Of a DNA stretch of 63,766 nt, positions 43,748 to 55,430 are shown in pieces (within the stretch, counting starts at the first letter, position 1; each line of letters begins with the position of its first letter). Under the pieces are notes generated by a model. The model was not told the DNA's origin. It saw nothing but the letters and a program-made list of their open reading frames with translations, and did no database searches. The DNA comes from Nymphaea colorata (taxonomy: Eukaryota > Streptophyta > Magnoliopsida > Nymphaeales > Nymphaeaceae): positions 1 to 63,766 of the forward strand of contig NW_022205069.1 in assembly GCF_008831285.2 (NCBI RefSeq). Direction: 5' to 3'. Made by a program: the position numbers and the translations under genes.

Positions 43748-44493
43748 TCAGTCATGCATGATATGCCTAAGTTAGTTGTTGATGACTCCTCCAATCCGTA
43801 TGCGGGTAAAAATCTTACCATTCGCATCGCCAGTGTGTTTGCGTAAAGTCCCTTAAATGGCGTATCCGCTCCCGCAACTTCAATCCTTCCCGGTTGTAAA
43901 GGTCTAGACCCAAGAGGTGAAGAGGGGTAACCATCACCTGCACAAGCAAGGGGGAGAGAAGCTGTGCATCGACTAGACTGGTGTGCTCAGAAAAGCCAAG
44001 CTTGTCATGGATCTACTTGGCGAAGACATGAGGCAAAGTGAAGGCAGATGCCACTGTAATGATGTCTCGCAGGAAGAGGAGTCCGAGCGTGGCTGCTGGG
44101 AATATTTTGGGCTGGACAGCCCCGAAGTGCTGGATGTAAGCCTTGTCTTGAGAATACCGCAGACAGTGTTGGCTACGAAAGTCATGAGGAGGTTTTGAAT
44201 GGGAATGGGGATGTTAGGGATGATCTGGGAATGGTCGGTGAGATTATTGGTGGTGTATGTTACCGCATACACGAAGTACATCCATCGAAACTTGTAGGAG
44301 GTGAAGAACTCGATAGGTGAGGTAAAAAGGCGGGTGAGGCCTGACTTCACGCCCTCTTTGACGGTCTGCTTGCCATTTGCGTATTAGATACGGAACGATC
44401 AAGGATGGCATTGGAGGGCGAGACAGCGAAGGCTGTAGTGAGACCTGCCACTATGTTCATCCAGGTTGGCACTCCATTGCCTGTGTTAGTCAT
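43748..44493 (-). CDS. Mitochondrial-type membrane protein, four one-base gaps
   Basis: The conceptual product (~249 aa) is continuous only if one base is assumed missing at four places, near 44389, 44148, 43880 and 43794. Between gaps the protein is coherent: MTNTGNGVPTWMNIVAGLTT, FRWMYFVYAVTYTTNNLTDH, AYIQHFGAVQPKIFPAATLG, FLRDIITVASAFTLPHVFAK, TPLHLLGLDLYNREG and MRMVRFLPAYG. The wording (HLLGLDLYNR, RD-(8)-FTLP) recalls a conserved eukaryotic family of inner mitochondrial membrane proteins; that assignment is from memory and tentative. All four gaps have the same sign, see findings. 746 nt plus four bases equals 250 codons exactly. Confidence 0.6.
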
Positions 44494-44841
44494 AACCTCG
44501 CTCGTTGTTGTTAAAATCAAAAATATTTAATAAAATAACACATCGGCCTCGAATTTGAAGCCCCCAAACTAACATACCTCGATCGACTCAAAAGGATAGG
44601 GCCACTCTTCTCTGACTGGAATCAGATGCCAAACGAGGACAATCGATTGAAGATAAAATTTACGCGCATTGTCTTGGCTTAACTAATGATAAAGATAATT
44701 TCAATTCATTTTTTAAATGCAGTTATTAACAAGCAAAATAATTAAACTAAAAATCCATATCACGCTCTCCCCCTTCTCTGTTTGGTGATAATATCTCATG
44801 TCCCATTAAAGCGCTAAGCTGCTAATAATTATACTTAGAGA
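44494..44841. other. AT-rich divergent spacer
   Basis: Between the membrane-protein gene and the kinase gene; no ORF or repeat noticed. Confidence 0.5.
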
Positions 44842-46737
44842 ATGAATCAGCGGCACTACTCCCCTGACCAAATTACCCCTGCCCCTCGTGGTGAGAGTAA
44901 CTAAAAAAACTCTAAACGACTAAGAGAGGGCGGCTCCACAACCAAGCTTATGTAGTCACAAGTCGCTACTGTGAAGATGAGGTAGTCATCGGTGACTACT
45001 TCTATCGTCCTTCTGACTAAATCGGAGCGGGGTATAGCAGTAGGGTCTACCGTGCGCATGGTAAAGACGGGCAAGACTACGCAATCAAAGTGATTGAGAT
45101 GAAGCGGTTTTCAGCCTCAGGACTAGAGATGCTGTAGAACGAAATTGAGATCTTGAGAAAGCTGAGCCACCCCAACGTCATCCGACTCCACCACGTCCAC
45201 CGCACCCAAAGCCACACATATCTTGTCACTGAACTCTGTAGAGAGGGAGATTTGCTTGAATATATATCTCGCAAGGGACGCCTCTCCGAGGAGGCCGCAG
45301 GAGCAGTGATGTCCGAAGTAATTGAGGGCGTTAAGTATCTAATGCGGATGGGAGTGATCCATCGTGACCTGAAGCCTGCGAACATCCTCCGCGGAGACAA
45401 GATTTGGAAGATCGCAGATTTTGGCTTTTCGATAAACGGAAGAGATGAAGTGCGTACAAGGCAGAACGTGGGCACTCCCCTCTATATGCCGATCGAATCG
45501 CTGCTGAAGAACATCTACTCGCCATAAAGCGACATTTTGCAGTGGGGGTATGTACTACGAGCTATTAGTGGGTGTAACGCCCTGGGAGTGCCGTAGTGAG
45601 AAGAATTGATAAAAAAATTAGCAACAGTTCCTTTCGCAGTGCCTGAGAAGTATCACCTGTCAGCTCACATCAAGTTCTTACTGCAGAAAATGTGCGCAGT
45701 AGAAAAGGGTGTCAGAATGACCAAAGAAGAGTTTTCTGAATTAAATATGAAAAACTTTGTGAGTCTCAACAACTTCAACGATCCTCTCCTGGCCTCCAAG
45801 GACAGCGATAGGCCAAGCAAAAAAGTAAACAGCCCTGCAAAGCTCAAGAAGAGCAAGGTTAAGGCTGCGAGCAAGGAGAAAGACATAAAGGTCAAAGTAG
45901 ACGAGAGTATAAGTTAGGCAGAAGGAAGAAAAGCTCAGATAAGGTGGAGCGCAAGAAATCTGCATAAAAAGATAGCGTTTCTGTAAAAGCATACGCATTT
46001 AAAGATGAAGGTTCTGCATTTAAGAATACCAATTCAATCACTTCCCTGCTGCCTTCGGAAGGTGGGAGCAGCATCGATCGCTTTGACATAATAAATTAGA
46101 AGATCTGAGCAACCAGCTGGACTATTGCCGTTTCATGTATTACTTGATTCAGAATAGCCAGCATTTACCGCTTCAAGAATAAAGCTTGAAACGGGTGACC
46201 CTTATCGTCTTTAAGCATCTGGTTAAAATCGTCAAGCAACTGGCTGACTCGCGATTGAACTACTATCGTCTGCCCAACTGGGATGCTTTCAAACAGTCCA
46301 GCAAGTATAAGGGCCTATCAACCACCCTGCAGGAGTATTGTGAAAAATATGAACGTGATTACTTGAAGTATCTCAAGTAGTCAGAGATAACAGTGATTAA
46401 GGATGTCAATCAGAAGTTCAGCGAGCTAGGGAGTGCAGACCTTCTCTCGGTTTCTTTCTATAGGAAGCTACAAGGATTGATTGCTTCAGCCCTCAAGGAT
46501 TGTCTGACTGCTTTAAGCGCGATTGAAGAGCCCATTAGCGAATAAACTAAGGGGAAAATTCTAGCAATAAAGACACTGATGCGATATTATCGATGGATCG
46601 AAGATAATAGCAAAAACCATGAAAAATACGCCCTACTTGCCAATAGCTAGCTGGTAATCATCAAAAGCTACAAGAATCATGAAACCAGCAAAAGCTAATA
46701 CGAAGATTTGGTCAGCCAGATAAGGCAAATCACTTGA
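44842..46737 (+). CDS. ULK/Atg1-like protein kinase, six one-base gaps
   Basis: An active Ser/Thr kinase domain: IGAGYSSRVYRA (glycine loop), YAIKVIEM (lysine), IHRDLKPANIL (catalytic loop), IADFGFS (DFG) and NVGTPLYMPIESL (activation segment/APE position). The wording fits ULK/Atg1-type kinases, abundant in ciliates. A basic linker (PSKKVNSPAKLKKSKVKAAS) and a ~200-residue helical C-terminal domain follow, as in Atg1-type kinases. The frame needs one extra base at about 44949, 45538, 45552, 45603, 45932 and 46106; 1896 nt plus six gives 634 codons exactly. Without them the kinase domain itself is broken, so either sequence error or loss of function applies. Confidence 0.75.
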
Positions 46738-46923
46738 TCTAAGTTTTTATCATAGCTTAAACAATTTTTTGATTTAATAAAGTTTAGCAAATTTAAAGAC
46801 AATTATTTTGACAAAAACGCAGAAACTAAAGCTTTTAAATCATACCAAAGTAAGTCCAGGCCATTTTTAATTATCCTTTTTGCTTCCATGTCAAATGTTT
46901 TATTATTTTTTTATAATATTTAA

Positions 46924-47710
46924 ATGAAGAAAGTATTTAGTTTCTGGATCGTAATTATCTTATCTTTTGGAAAGTTATCTATTCGATAATTTGACCAAGA
47001 AGTCAAGAACAATTTACGGGTCTTCTGCATAAAAAGGGGCCATAGTCACTTGCGAAATATCAAAAGTTAAAGGCATAGCTAATCGCTGAAAACAAGACTA
47101 TTGAGGACTCAGTTCAGTAAAACCTCTTTGGCAAAACAGGAAACCCCATCAACCCTATTACCTGCTCCTTAATTTTACCTCAAGTGAAGGAATAAGCATT
47201 CCCACCTACATCTCTACTAGCAGCCCGAATCATCAAGAGTGGATAAAAATTAGAGTTAATTAATCCGAGCCACTGTACAGTCTTTCGGCTGTGAAATTAT
47301 TTATGCTTATTAGTCTCAATGAATATCCTTATGATCTGGAAGAAGGCATATAAAATTGGGTTGTCTGGAGCAATCAATAGTTATAGCTAGATCTGGTAAA
47401 AGAAATGTTGAGGCAAATAACCTCTAAGGGCTATCTCACGTATACCTACCTCAATCCTCCACAGAGAAAATCAGTCCATGGAATTTTTCATACACAAACA
47501 CTAGTTTTTGCCTGCTCAACACCCTCACCCTACGAAATATGGTCTCCCCAACCGGCTAAAATGGTCAAAGAAAAATAAAATTGATTTTAATACATTAAGC
47601 TTGTTACTTGTATACCGTATTCTTCAGCTATTGATCAAAAAAATCTTTAAATATTTGCCTTTAAATGGTCTACCCAACTCTCAGCTTATTTGAGAATGGG
47701 AATACTTGTA
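46924..47710 (+). pseudogene. Secreted protein, copy A, frame broken
   Basis: Begins MKKVFSFWIVIILSFGKLS, a signal peptide, like copy B at 49093, but loses frame through one-base deletions relative to copy B, e.g. near 47018 (AACAATTTACG against AACAACTTTACG) and 47157 (CCCTATTACC against CCCTATTTACC). The first shift leads to a TGA near 47187. Confidence 0.7.
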
Positions 47711-47765
47711 GCAGTATGCTTATAATCATTGTTTATATATTTTATTCGATTTAGTATTAATATTC

Positions 47766-48899
47766 ATGCAAGCATCACAGATCCGCGATAAATATAAGCA
47801 AATTTTGGAGGAGCCGTAATCTGAAAATTCCTAAGACGAATGGGAGATCGCTTACTCGCAAATGGCCAAACAACGCAAAAAGCGAATACTGACCTAAGCC
47901 AGTCCCAATAAGTCATATGCCTAAAACATCGACAGCCAGCAAAGCGTCATGAACCTTAAGCAAAGACTGGCCCAGTGCCTCTCCAACTGCAAGGAACAGT
48001 CAAAGAGATCGATCGATTGAAGAAACACAGATGCTTTTGAGGAGGAAAAAATTGAATGGCAGGAAAGCTCGGCTTAGTATCAAAAGACCATTGAAGAGGA
48101 GAGGGAAATCATTAAGCAGAATGTTCAAAAGATTAGTCAGCTATAGCAAGAAATAATTGCACTCAACAGCAAGATTGAAGAATTGTCAATCGATCGGTAA
48201 CTGCAATTCAAGCAGTCAGAATACTATAAGCAAGAGCTAAGCCACCTTAAGGAGGATTTTGAAAAGAGATAAAAATAGTATAAATCTCATGATAAGTAAC
48301 TAAAGCAGTTCGATAGGATCAGAAAGGAAAATTAGTATCTCAAAAACGATGTGGAAAGACTATCTTCGATTATCGAGGATTCCTTGAGATTCGGAAAAGT
48401 AAGTAGCTAATTAATGAAAAAACACTTCCTGGGCAAGCCTCATAAGGAGCTGGACTATTGGTTTCCTCAGCATACAGTCGCATAGGTTTAGATATTCCTG
48501 AAAAAACACCAATAGGCTACGGGAATAAAGAGTTCACAACAAGTTTGGTCAAATTCATTGACAAGATCAGCTAAAAATCATCCAAGTAATCGTAGATGAA
48601 AATTAAAAATATCCACTCCACCTCTAAGGCAAGAGAAACTAACACAAGCGTTAGAAAGCCCTCTAAGATAATCCTTGAAAATTCAACGTATAAAAAGCAT
48701 AGTTACAATTTAAATAGCCTCAGGGAAGAGGCACTCAGATCCAATACAAGTAGCTTTTGGAAGGCAGCCTAGTCGAGGATCTCCACGATCCTCATAACCA
48801 AAACTGCTGGCAAATTGCTGTTAAATCGTATTGTTGGGAAATCATCACAGAGTTCAAATCTATAGTATTCGAGCTACTTCTGTAGAAAGAAGTAAAAAA
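47766..48899 (+). pseudogene. Coiled-coil protein, copy A, frame broken and 3'-truncated
   Basis: Same start as copy B (MQASQIRDKYKQILEEPQ) but with one-base deletions near 48007, 48032 and 48038, the first leading to TGA at 48017-48019, and further gaps near 48512 and 48780. The last ~57 codons are absent because the duplication junction cuts the gene. Confidence 0.7.
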
Positions 48900-48904
48900 A
48901 CCAC

Positions 48905-51066
48905 TTGAGCTAAGTTTTTATCATAACTTGAACAATTTTTTGATTTAATAAAAATAGACAAATTAAAAGACAATTATTTTGACAAAAAGCTCAAGCTAAC
49001 GCTAATAAACCAACCAAACTAAGTCCAGGCCATTTTTAATTATCCTTTTTGCTTCTATGTCGAATTTTTTATTATTTTTTTATTATATTTAAATGAAGAA
49101 ACTTTTAAGCTTGTGGATCGTAATTATCTTAACTTTTGGAAAGTTATCTATTCGAGAATTTGACCAAGAAGTCAAGAACAACTTTACGGGTCTTCTGCAT
49201 AGAAGGGGGCCATAGTCAAGTGCGAAATATTATAAGTTACAGGCATAGCTAATCGCCGAAAACAAGACTATTGAGAGCTCAGTTCAATAAAAAGTCTTTG
49301 GCTATACAGGAAACCCCATCAACCCTATTTACCTGCTCCTTAATTTTACCTCAAGTGAAGGGATAAGCATTCCCACCTACATCTCTACCAGCAGCCCGAA
49401 TCATCAAGAGTGGATTAAAATTAGAGTTAACTAATCCGAGCCACTGTACAGTCTTTTGCCTGTGAAATTATTTATGCTTATTAGTCTCAATGATTATCCT
49501 TATGATCTGGAAGAAGGCATATAAAATTGGGTTGTCTGGAGCAATCAACAGTTATAGCTAGATCTAGTAAAAGAAATGTTGAGGCAAATAACCTCTAAGG
49601 GCTATCTCACGTATACCTACGTCAATATTCCATAGATAAAATCAGTCCGTGGGATTTTTCATACACAAACACTAGTTTTTGCCTGCTCAACACCCTCACC
49701 CTACGAAATATGGTCTCCCCAATCGTCGAAAATGATAAAAGTAAAATCAAATTGATCTAAATACATTTAGCTTGTTACTAGCATACCATACTCTCAAGCT
49801 CAAAAAAATCTTTAAATATTTGCCTTTAAATGGTCTACCCAACTCTCAGCTTATTTGAGAATGGGAATACTTGTAGCAGTATGCTTATAATCATTGTTTA
49901 TATATTTTATTCGATTTAGTATTAATATTCATGCAAGCATCACAGATCCGCGATAAATATAAGCAAATTTTGGAGGAGCCGTAATCTGAAAATTCCTAAG
50001 ACGAATGGGAGATCGCTTACTCGCAAATGGCCAAACAACGCAAAAAGCGAATACTGACCTAAGCCAGTCCCAATAAGTCATATGCCTAAAACATCGACAG
50101 CCAGCAAAGCGTCATGAACCTTAAGCAAAGACTGGCCCAGTGCCTCTCCAACTGCAAGGAACAGTCAAAGTAGATCGATCGATTGAAGAAACAGCAGATG
50201 CTATTTGAGGAGGAAAAAATTGAATGGCAGGAAAGCTCGGCTTAGTATCAAAAGACCATTGAAGAGGAGAGGGAAATCATTAAGCAGAATGTTCAAAAGA
50301 TTAGTCAGCTATAGCAAGAAATAATTGCACTCAACAGCAAGATTGAAGAATTGTCAATCGATCGGTAACTGCAATCCAAGCAGTCAGAATACTATAAGCA
50401 AGAGCTAAGCCACCTTAAGGAGGATTTTGAAAAGAGATAAAAATAGTATAAATCTCATGATAAGTAACTAAAGCAGTTCGATAAGATCAAAAAGGAAAAT
50501 TAGTATCTCAAAAACGATGTGGAAAGACTATCTTCGATTATCGAGGATTCCTTGAGATTCGGAAAAGTAAGTAGCTAATTAATGAAAAAACACTTCCTGG
50601 GCAAGCCTCATAAGGAGCTGGACTATTGGTTTCCTCAGCATACAGTCGCATAGGTTTAGATATTCTGAAAAAACACCAAATAGGCTACGGGAATAAAGAG
50701 TTCACAACAAGTTTGGTCAAATTCATTGACAAGATCAGCTAAAAATCATCCAAGTAATCGTAGATGAAAATTAAAAATATCCACTCCACCTCTAAGGCAA
50801 GAGAAACTAACACAAGCGTTAGAAAGCCCTCTAAGATAATCCTTGAAAATTCAACGTATAAAAAGCATAGTTACAATTTAAATAGCCTCAGGGAAGAGGC
50901 ACTCAGATCCAATACAAGTAGCTTTTGGAAGGCAGCCTAGTCGAGGATCTTCCACGATCCTCATAACCAAAACTGCTGGCAAATTGCTGTTAAATCATAT
51001 TGTTGGGAAATCATCACGGAGTTCAAATCTATAGTATTCGAGCTACTTCTGTAGAAAGAAGTAAAA
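48905..51066 (+). repeat. Tandem duplication, copy B
   Basis: Second copy of 46738-48899. It keeps the full 3' end of the coiled-coil gene, which continues past the repeat to 51231. Confidence 0.9.
49093..49755 (+). CDS. Secreted protein (220 aa), copy B
   Basis: Intact single exon with a signal peptide MKKLLSLWIVIILTFGKLS. The mature part is beta-rich and polar: GYTGNPINPIYLLLNFTSSE, GISIPTYISTSSPNHQEW, SEPLYSLLPVKLFMLISLN and GIFHTQTLVFACSTPSPYE. The alternating polar/hydrophobic pattern suggests an extracellular beta domain, but I do not recognise the family. No membrane anchor. It lies 175 bp upstream of the coiled-coil gene on the same strand, and the pair was duplicated together. Confidence 0.75.
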
Positions 51067-51231
51067 AGGAAGAAGATAAAGAAGCTGATTGATTCAATGT
51101 GTAACGGTGTTATGGAAGCATTTGAGGGAAACCAAACTCAAACCACTATACCCAACGATAGGAAGGACCAATTTTCAACGATAAAGTTGGAGGTTGATGA
51201 TATTACAGCACCTCTGAAGACAATGAAATGA
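49931..51231 (+). CDS. Coiled-coil protein, copy B, one one-base gap
   Basis: Long coiled coil: NLKQRLAQCLSNCKEQSK, EEREIIKQNVQKISQLQQ, KQELSHLKEDFEKRQKQ and FDKIKKENQYLKNDVERLSS. A basic Ser-rich region and a folded C-terminal part (FHDPHNQNCWQIAVKSYCWE) follow. One C is missing near 50665 (ATATTCTGAAAA against ATATTCCTGAAAA in copy A), giving an early TGA at 50666; with the base the frame runs to TGA 51229 (433 aa). Copy A has this base but lacks others, so neither copy is whole as sequenced. Gln is often TAA/TAG. Confidence 0.65.
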
Positions 51232-51272
51232 TCATAGTTTTTTGTATTTGCTGATCATTATTAGCATTTCTC

Positions 51273-51837
51273 TCAAAATTGTTTTAGCTCTGATAATGCT
51301 ACTTCCTTTAAGAGGTTGAAATTGCTGGTAATTGCTTATCTCAGACCTTACTCCAGTCTCTCCAAAGCTTCATCATTTTTCTTATTCCTGCTCCCTCTCT
51401 TGATATCTTCTTGGAGTTGCCTGTAAGTTTCTTCAAGTTCCATATTCTTGTTAAGGAGATTGGCGTTTAACTGCTAATTTTTATCTTCCAGTCGATAGAT
51501 TTGGTCTTTGAGTCTTTAGTTTTCGCTTCTGATCGCATCAAGTTGCTCCTCGTATGCATTTACTCTTTCTACCTTTTCGCTGTATGCTTGGTACAACTCT
51601 TGATATTTGTCCTGGATAATCTTCAATTAACCTTAAGCTAACTATACGATATTTCCTTTGGGGGTGGCGGCCTGTTATACTTGGATGCACTTGGAGTTTT
51701 ATTGTGGCGATGAGATGGTTGGTTATTGTTGTAGTTGCTGCCACTGTAATTATTGTTATTGTTTCTGCTATAGCTGGAGTCAGAATAGAGATCTATGTGA
51801 CGGCAAATCTACCGAGGATTGGCTTGGTTGGATCCAT
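51273..51837 (-). CDS. Asn-rich and coiled-coil protein (~188 aa), two one-base gaps
   Basis: MDPTQANPRQICRHIDLYSD, then an Asn/Ser/Tyr-rich stretch (SRNNNNNYSGSNYNNNQPSH), PPPPKEISYSQLKVN and a coiled coil (KIIQDKYQELYQAYSEKVER through LKEVALSELKQF). One base is missing near 51828 and near 51624; 565 nt plus two gives 189 codons. No family recognised. It converges on the coiled-coil gene copy B, 41 bp apart. Confidence 0.55.
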
Positions 51838-51928
51838 TTCGTTCAATATCAAATCAAGATATAATCTTATGGTTTAGAATGTATACAGTTATCATCGTTT
51901 ACCATGTTGATAGAGCAAGAAAGATGAA

Positions 51929-53227
51929 TCAATCAAAGTATATCTTCCAAACCTCCCATTATTTTATCAAAAAATGATTGCCACTACGCTGACCGGTAAA
52001 CAGAGTGGTCGAGTGCTGGTTGCATTCCTTGTATCGACTGTTAGCATATGAATATGGGAACTCTGAGTAGCTGGTCTTTTCAACGTTGGCGTTGTGACAA
52101 ATGGCTAGATCAGCACCTGCTCCGAAAGTTGGACCGAAGTTTACCGAGTTGAAAATGGCACTCTTTTCGTCTATAAGGTTCATCTTTTGCTTGAGCGAAA
52201 GGGAGAAGAGGAAGGACTAGCATTTCACATCGGAATGGAGAGTATTGGCAGTGGATTTCCAAGGGATAGGGGTGAAGCCTCCAATGGTCTTGTTGAACTC
52301 AGTCTTCACTAGGACTAGTGTATTTGTCTAGCCATCACACATTTTGTGAAACTCTTTGACTGAGAAATTATTTTAGCTGGCGCGGTACAGCAGTTTGGCA
52401 CCTTGGATAAACTTATTGTCAAAAAGTTTGGTCATATAGTTCTGTTACTCCCGATTTTAGACCAGCCTTGAACCTGTAAGCTAAAGTGGCTTTCGTAGGC
52501 TCACACTTAAATCCTTCAAATCTAGCTTCTTAGGCTATTTTTTTACTGATCTCCTTAAGGTTTTCTTCGGGCTATCCTCTTCTGTTTTAACTCTTGAAGC
52601 TTTCATGACATGGTCCTAAAACTCTGGAAAGTTGATTTAATTTTAACAGTTTTTCAAGAAAATCTTATCCCAGGCCTTACTTGAGAATAGGTTGTAAAAT
52701 TTTGATGGCATTTCGCTTTGCTCATTCTGAATATATTCAATAAATTTTCTGAAGCCATAGCTGCTAATATTGCGATGCCTGAAATTAAAGAGTTCGTCAG
52801 TGACTGAATCGACTTGTTTGCAGCTTACCTTTGATAGATCGTTAGTATAAAGACTTAGAATGGTGTTGAGCCTTCTCTCATCAGTTGTTATCTCTGTGAG
52901 TAATATTTTTCTGATGATTTGATCAATCCTCTATTTTTCTCTTTCGATTTCTTCCCTGAGCAAAAGTTCAAAAGAGTTGAAATATTTTTGGACTGCCTCG
53001 TTGCATTCGTTAATAGAATCGATGTGATAATGTTCTAACTGCTCGAAGTGGTGATTGAGTTGCTCGATGCTGATGGTTTCATGATTTGAAACTCCCTTCT
53101 TGTGACCGTTATCGATACCTTTGAGGCAATCAATACATATCCTGCAGTTGAGGTCGCATTTCTCGTCGATTCCGATGAGCTGGTAGGGCCTGTTATGCTT
53201 GTAGCAGTTTTCCACTCTTAGGTTCAT
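51929..53227 (-). CDS. B-box zinc finger and TLDc domain protein (432 aa)
   Basis: Clean single exon. The N-terminus is a B-box-like zinc finger: Cys/His ligands at CYKHNRP, CDLNCRICIDC and the following His. A helical middle follows (LNHHFEQLEHYHIDSINECN; KQRIDQIIRKILLTEITTDE). The last ~190 residues form a TLDc domain: QGAKLLYRASQNNFSVKEFH, TLVLVKTEFNKTIGGFTPIP, AIFNSVNFGPTFGAGADLAI and FTGQRSGNHFLIKQWEVWK. TLDc proteins act with the V-ATPase or in oxidative-stress protection in other eukaryotes; B-box/TLDc fusions are numerous in ciliates, function unknown. Unlike its neighbours it shows no frame gap. Confidence 0.85.
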
Positions 53228-53302
53228 GATTAATAATAAATATGGGACGTAAGTTATCGATTTTATTAGTTTTAAATATAAAAGTGTTGATTATAGTCCA
53301 GC

Positions 53303-55396
53303 ATGCACGAATCTCAAGACCGAGTGGAGTTCTTTCACAGCGAATCTTCCTTTGGAACTGAGTCCAATATGTCATAGTCGAGGTACTATGATTTCACCAA
53401 TGAACTTATCGCATAGACTGACAACGTCTTTCTAACTCTCAAGAGATAACTACAACCCAATGAGAACTTGTCGCAACAGTAAAAAATTGACTATGCACTA
53501 AGAAGAGCGCAAATACTTTCAAAGGATACGATTCCCTAGCATATTGCATATTTGAATAAGATAGATGCTCCTCTAAATGCCAAACAACAGGTTGTGCTAT
53601 GCTCTGAAAAATTGGCGAAGCTACTCGGTGATCACTAGAAGCTAAAAAACGGAACGATGATTTATAAGCAATTCTACAACATTTATGGTAAAGAATTTGG
53701 ACTGCAAAGTGGTACCTTCAGTAGAAAAAAATAAGTCTTGCAAGTGGAAGTTGAACCATAGGAGTATATTAAGCCGTAATACATTCAGATAAACTACAAT
53801 CAAGGACGACAGAAGCTGTCAGCTGCCACACCGCGAGTCTTTGTAGCCCCGCCCCAAAATGTAAACGATAAGGAGCTTGCCAGTTTAAGATAGGAGGTCT
53901 ACAAATTGAAGAAGACAATTGATGAAAATAAGAAAAAATACGAGCAGTAGCTGACTAATGAACAGCTTTCTTTCGAAAAAAGAATGAGGATTTACCTCAA
54001 TAGCCAATCGACTGCAGGACAAGTCGAAAAGAACCTTAACGATGAACTCAAGTAAAATAGCTAAAAGTTGACCAAGGCATTATTAGAAATGAAAAATTAA
54101 ATCAAATCATATCAGAAAAAGATAAGTCGCTTTAAGCATTGAAAAATTAAAATAGCCTATTGAAGGAACAAATATAGCTTCTTAGGAAGACTGACACCAA
54201 TATGCTAGAGTACCAAGAAGCACTTAATAAATCTTATAATTCATAAGCCGACCATGATGATAAAAAGAACTAAAAATTGCTGAAAAATCTGATGCAAGAA
54301 AATGAGCTGCTAAAAAACCAACTTAAGACGTAAAGGCAAAGATTGTATCGCATGCAGAGCGATTTGACAGATGAATAAAGGAGATAGCTTGATCGAAATC
54401 GTAAAAACCTTTAGAAAAAAAGAAATGAATTAGAGCAACTTTTTTCTGATTTCGACAAGCAAAGAATCTAAATCCTCCAGCTCACCCATAGCTGCAAAAC
54501 TAATGAAAAATTAGTGTAGTCTCTAAAAAGATAAAATGCTGACTTGAAGACAAAACTTGGAAAATCAACACCTCGATAGAGTAAGTGCGCCCAACAGTCC
54601 TTTAGTTTCCAGCCAATCATGAAAAGAGTTTTGAACTTTCTCGAAGCAGTAAGTTGCAGGTTCTATAATATGAAGGGACGGGATCGAGGGATTCCCTTAT
54701 TACGATATCTTGAGCAAAGAGTTTAAGATCAGATTTAGGAGAGCGTGTTTGAAAGAAAAATAATTGCTTTATAAGTCTAATGGGGTTTAAATTGGAGTCA
54801 TTTCTAACTTTGAGAAACCTAATAAGATCAATATCCTTGCCCACATTACGAACTACTCAGACCATAAGTTCTAAAAAGTCAAGATCAGGATTATGAATGC
54901 CAACTAAAATAAAATCCAAGGAGAAGCCTTTGACTATCCCATCTTAGCATAGAACTAGCAAGTCAAAATTCCCATATCCATCTCTATTCATCAGTATCCG
55001 ATTGGCCCCCTCATCTTATTGCTTGAGTATGTTTCTTAGAAGAAAGAAGAGATCAGGACCTTGCTTCCTGCTCATATCTTCAAGGTAGTGATTGCTGAGG
55101 AGCGCAGTGATAATATCAACCCAGATAACGCAAGCAAACTCACAGTCGCAACAGAAAGAAAGATCTGCAAAGATGTTAGTGACCTCAGGCAACATCTTAA
55201 AGTAGACAAACTCGCAAATGGAGTATTGAAAGCCAGCCTTTATAATGAGCATACACATACTCTATTTTATCTGGACCTTCACCAAGCACAGAATGGAATT
55301 GAGATTGTCTATTAGCATAAATAGGGAAGCAGATTCATTACTTAATATTACATAAAGACCTTTGCCTTTTTAATCGGAAAGGATATGATAAGATGA
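53303..55396 (+). CDS. Coiled-coil protein with adaptin-ear-like C-terminus (~692 aa)
   Basis: Residues ~1-160: a helical region (YALRRAQILSKDTIPQHIAY). Residues ~200-400: coiled coil (LASLRQEVYKLKKTIDENKK; LEYQEALNKSYNSQADHDDK). The C-terminal ~250 residues are beta-rich: DGIEGFPYYDILSKEFKIRF, KINILAHITNYSDHKFQKVK, and ISIHQYPIGPLILLLEYVSQ, which resemble an adaptin appendage (ear). One base appears missing near 54139, and a short intron is needed near 54650 (a 16-nt GTTCTATAATATGAAG fits); both are uncertain. The convergent RSPH4 gene ends 34 bp away. Confidence 0.6.
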
Positions 55397-55430
55397 TGAT
55401 ATTCATTTTTAATAAAATCATGAGATTTGA

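Larger units (their letters stand above)
46738..48899 (+). repeat. Tandem duplication of secreted/coiled-coil gene pair, copy A
   Basis: Matches 48905-51066 at a period of about 2.17 kb. It starts with AAGTTTTTATCATA...AACAATTTTTTGATTTAATAA just after the kinase stop and ends at GAAAGAAGTAAAAA. The copies differ by substitutions and many one-base length differences. Confidence 0.9.

Noticed and set aside
51658-51864. Cys/Tyr-rich plus-strand ORF
   Set aside because: Antisense to the Asn-rich stretch of the 51273-51837 gene; its Cys/Tyr content reflects complemented AAT/ACA repeats.
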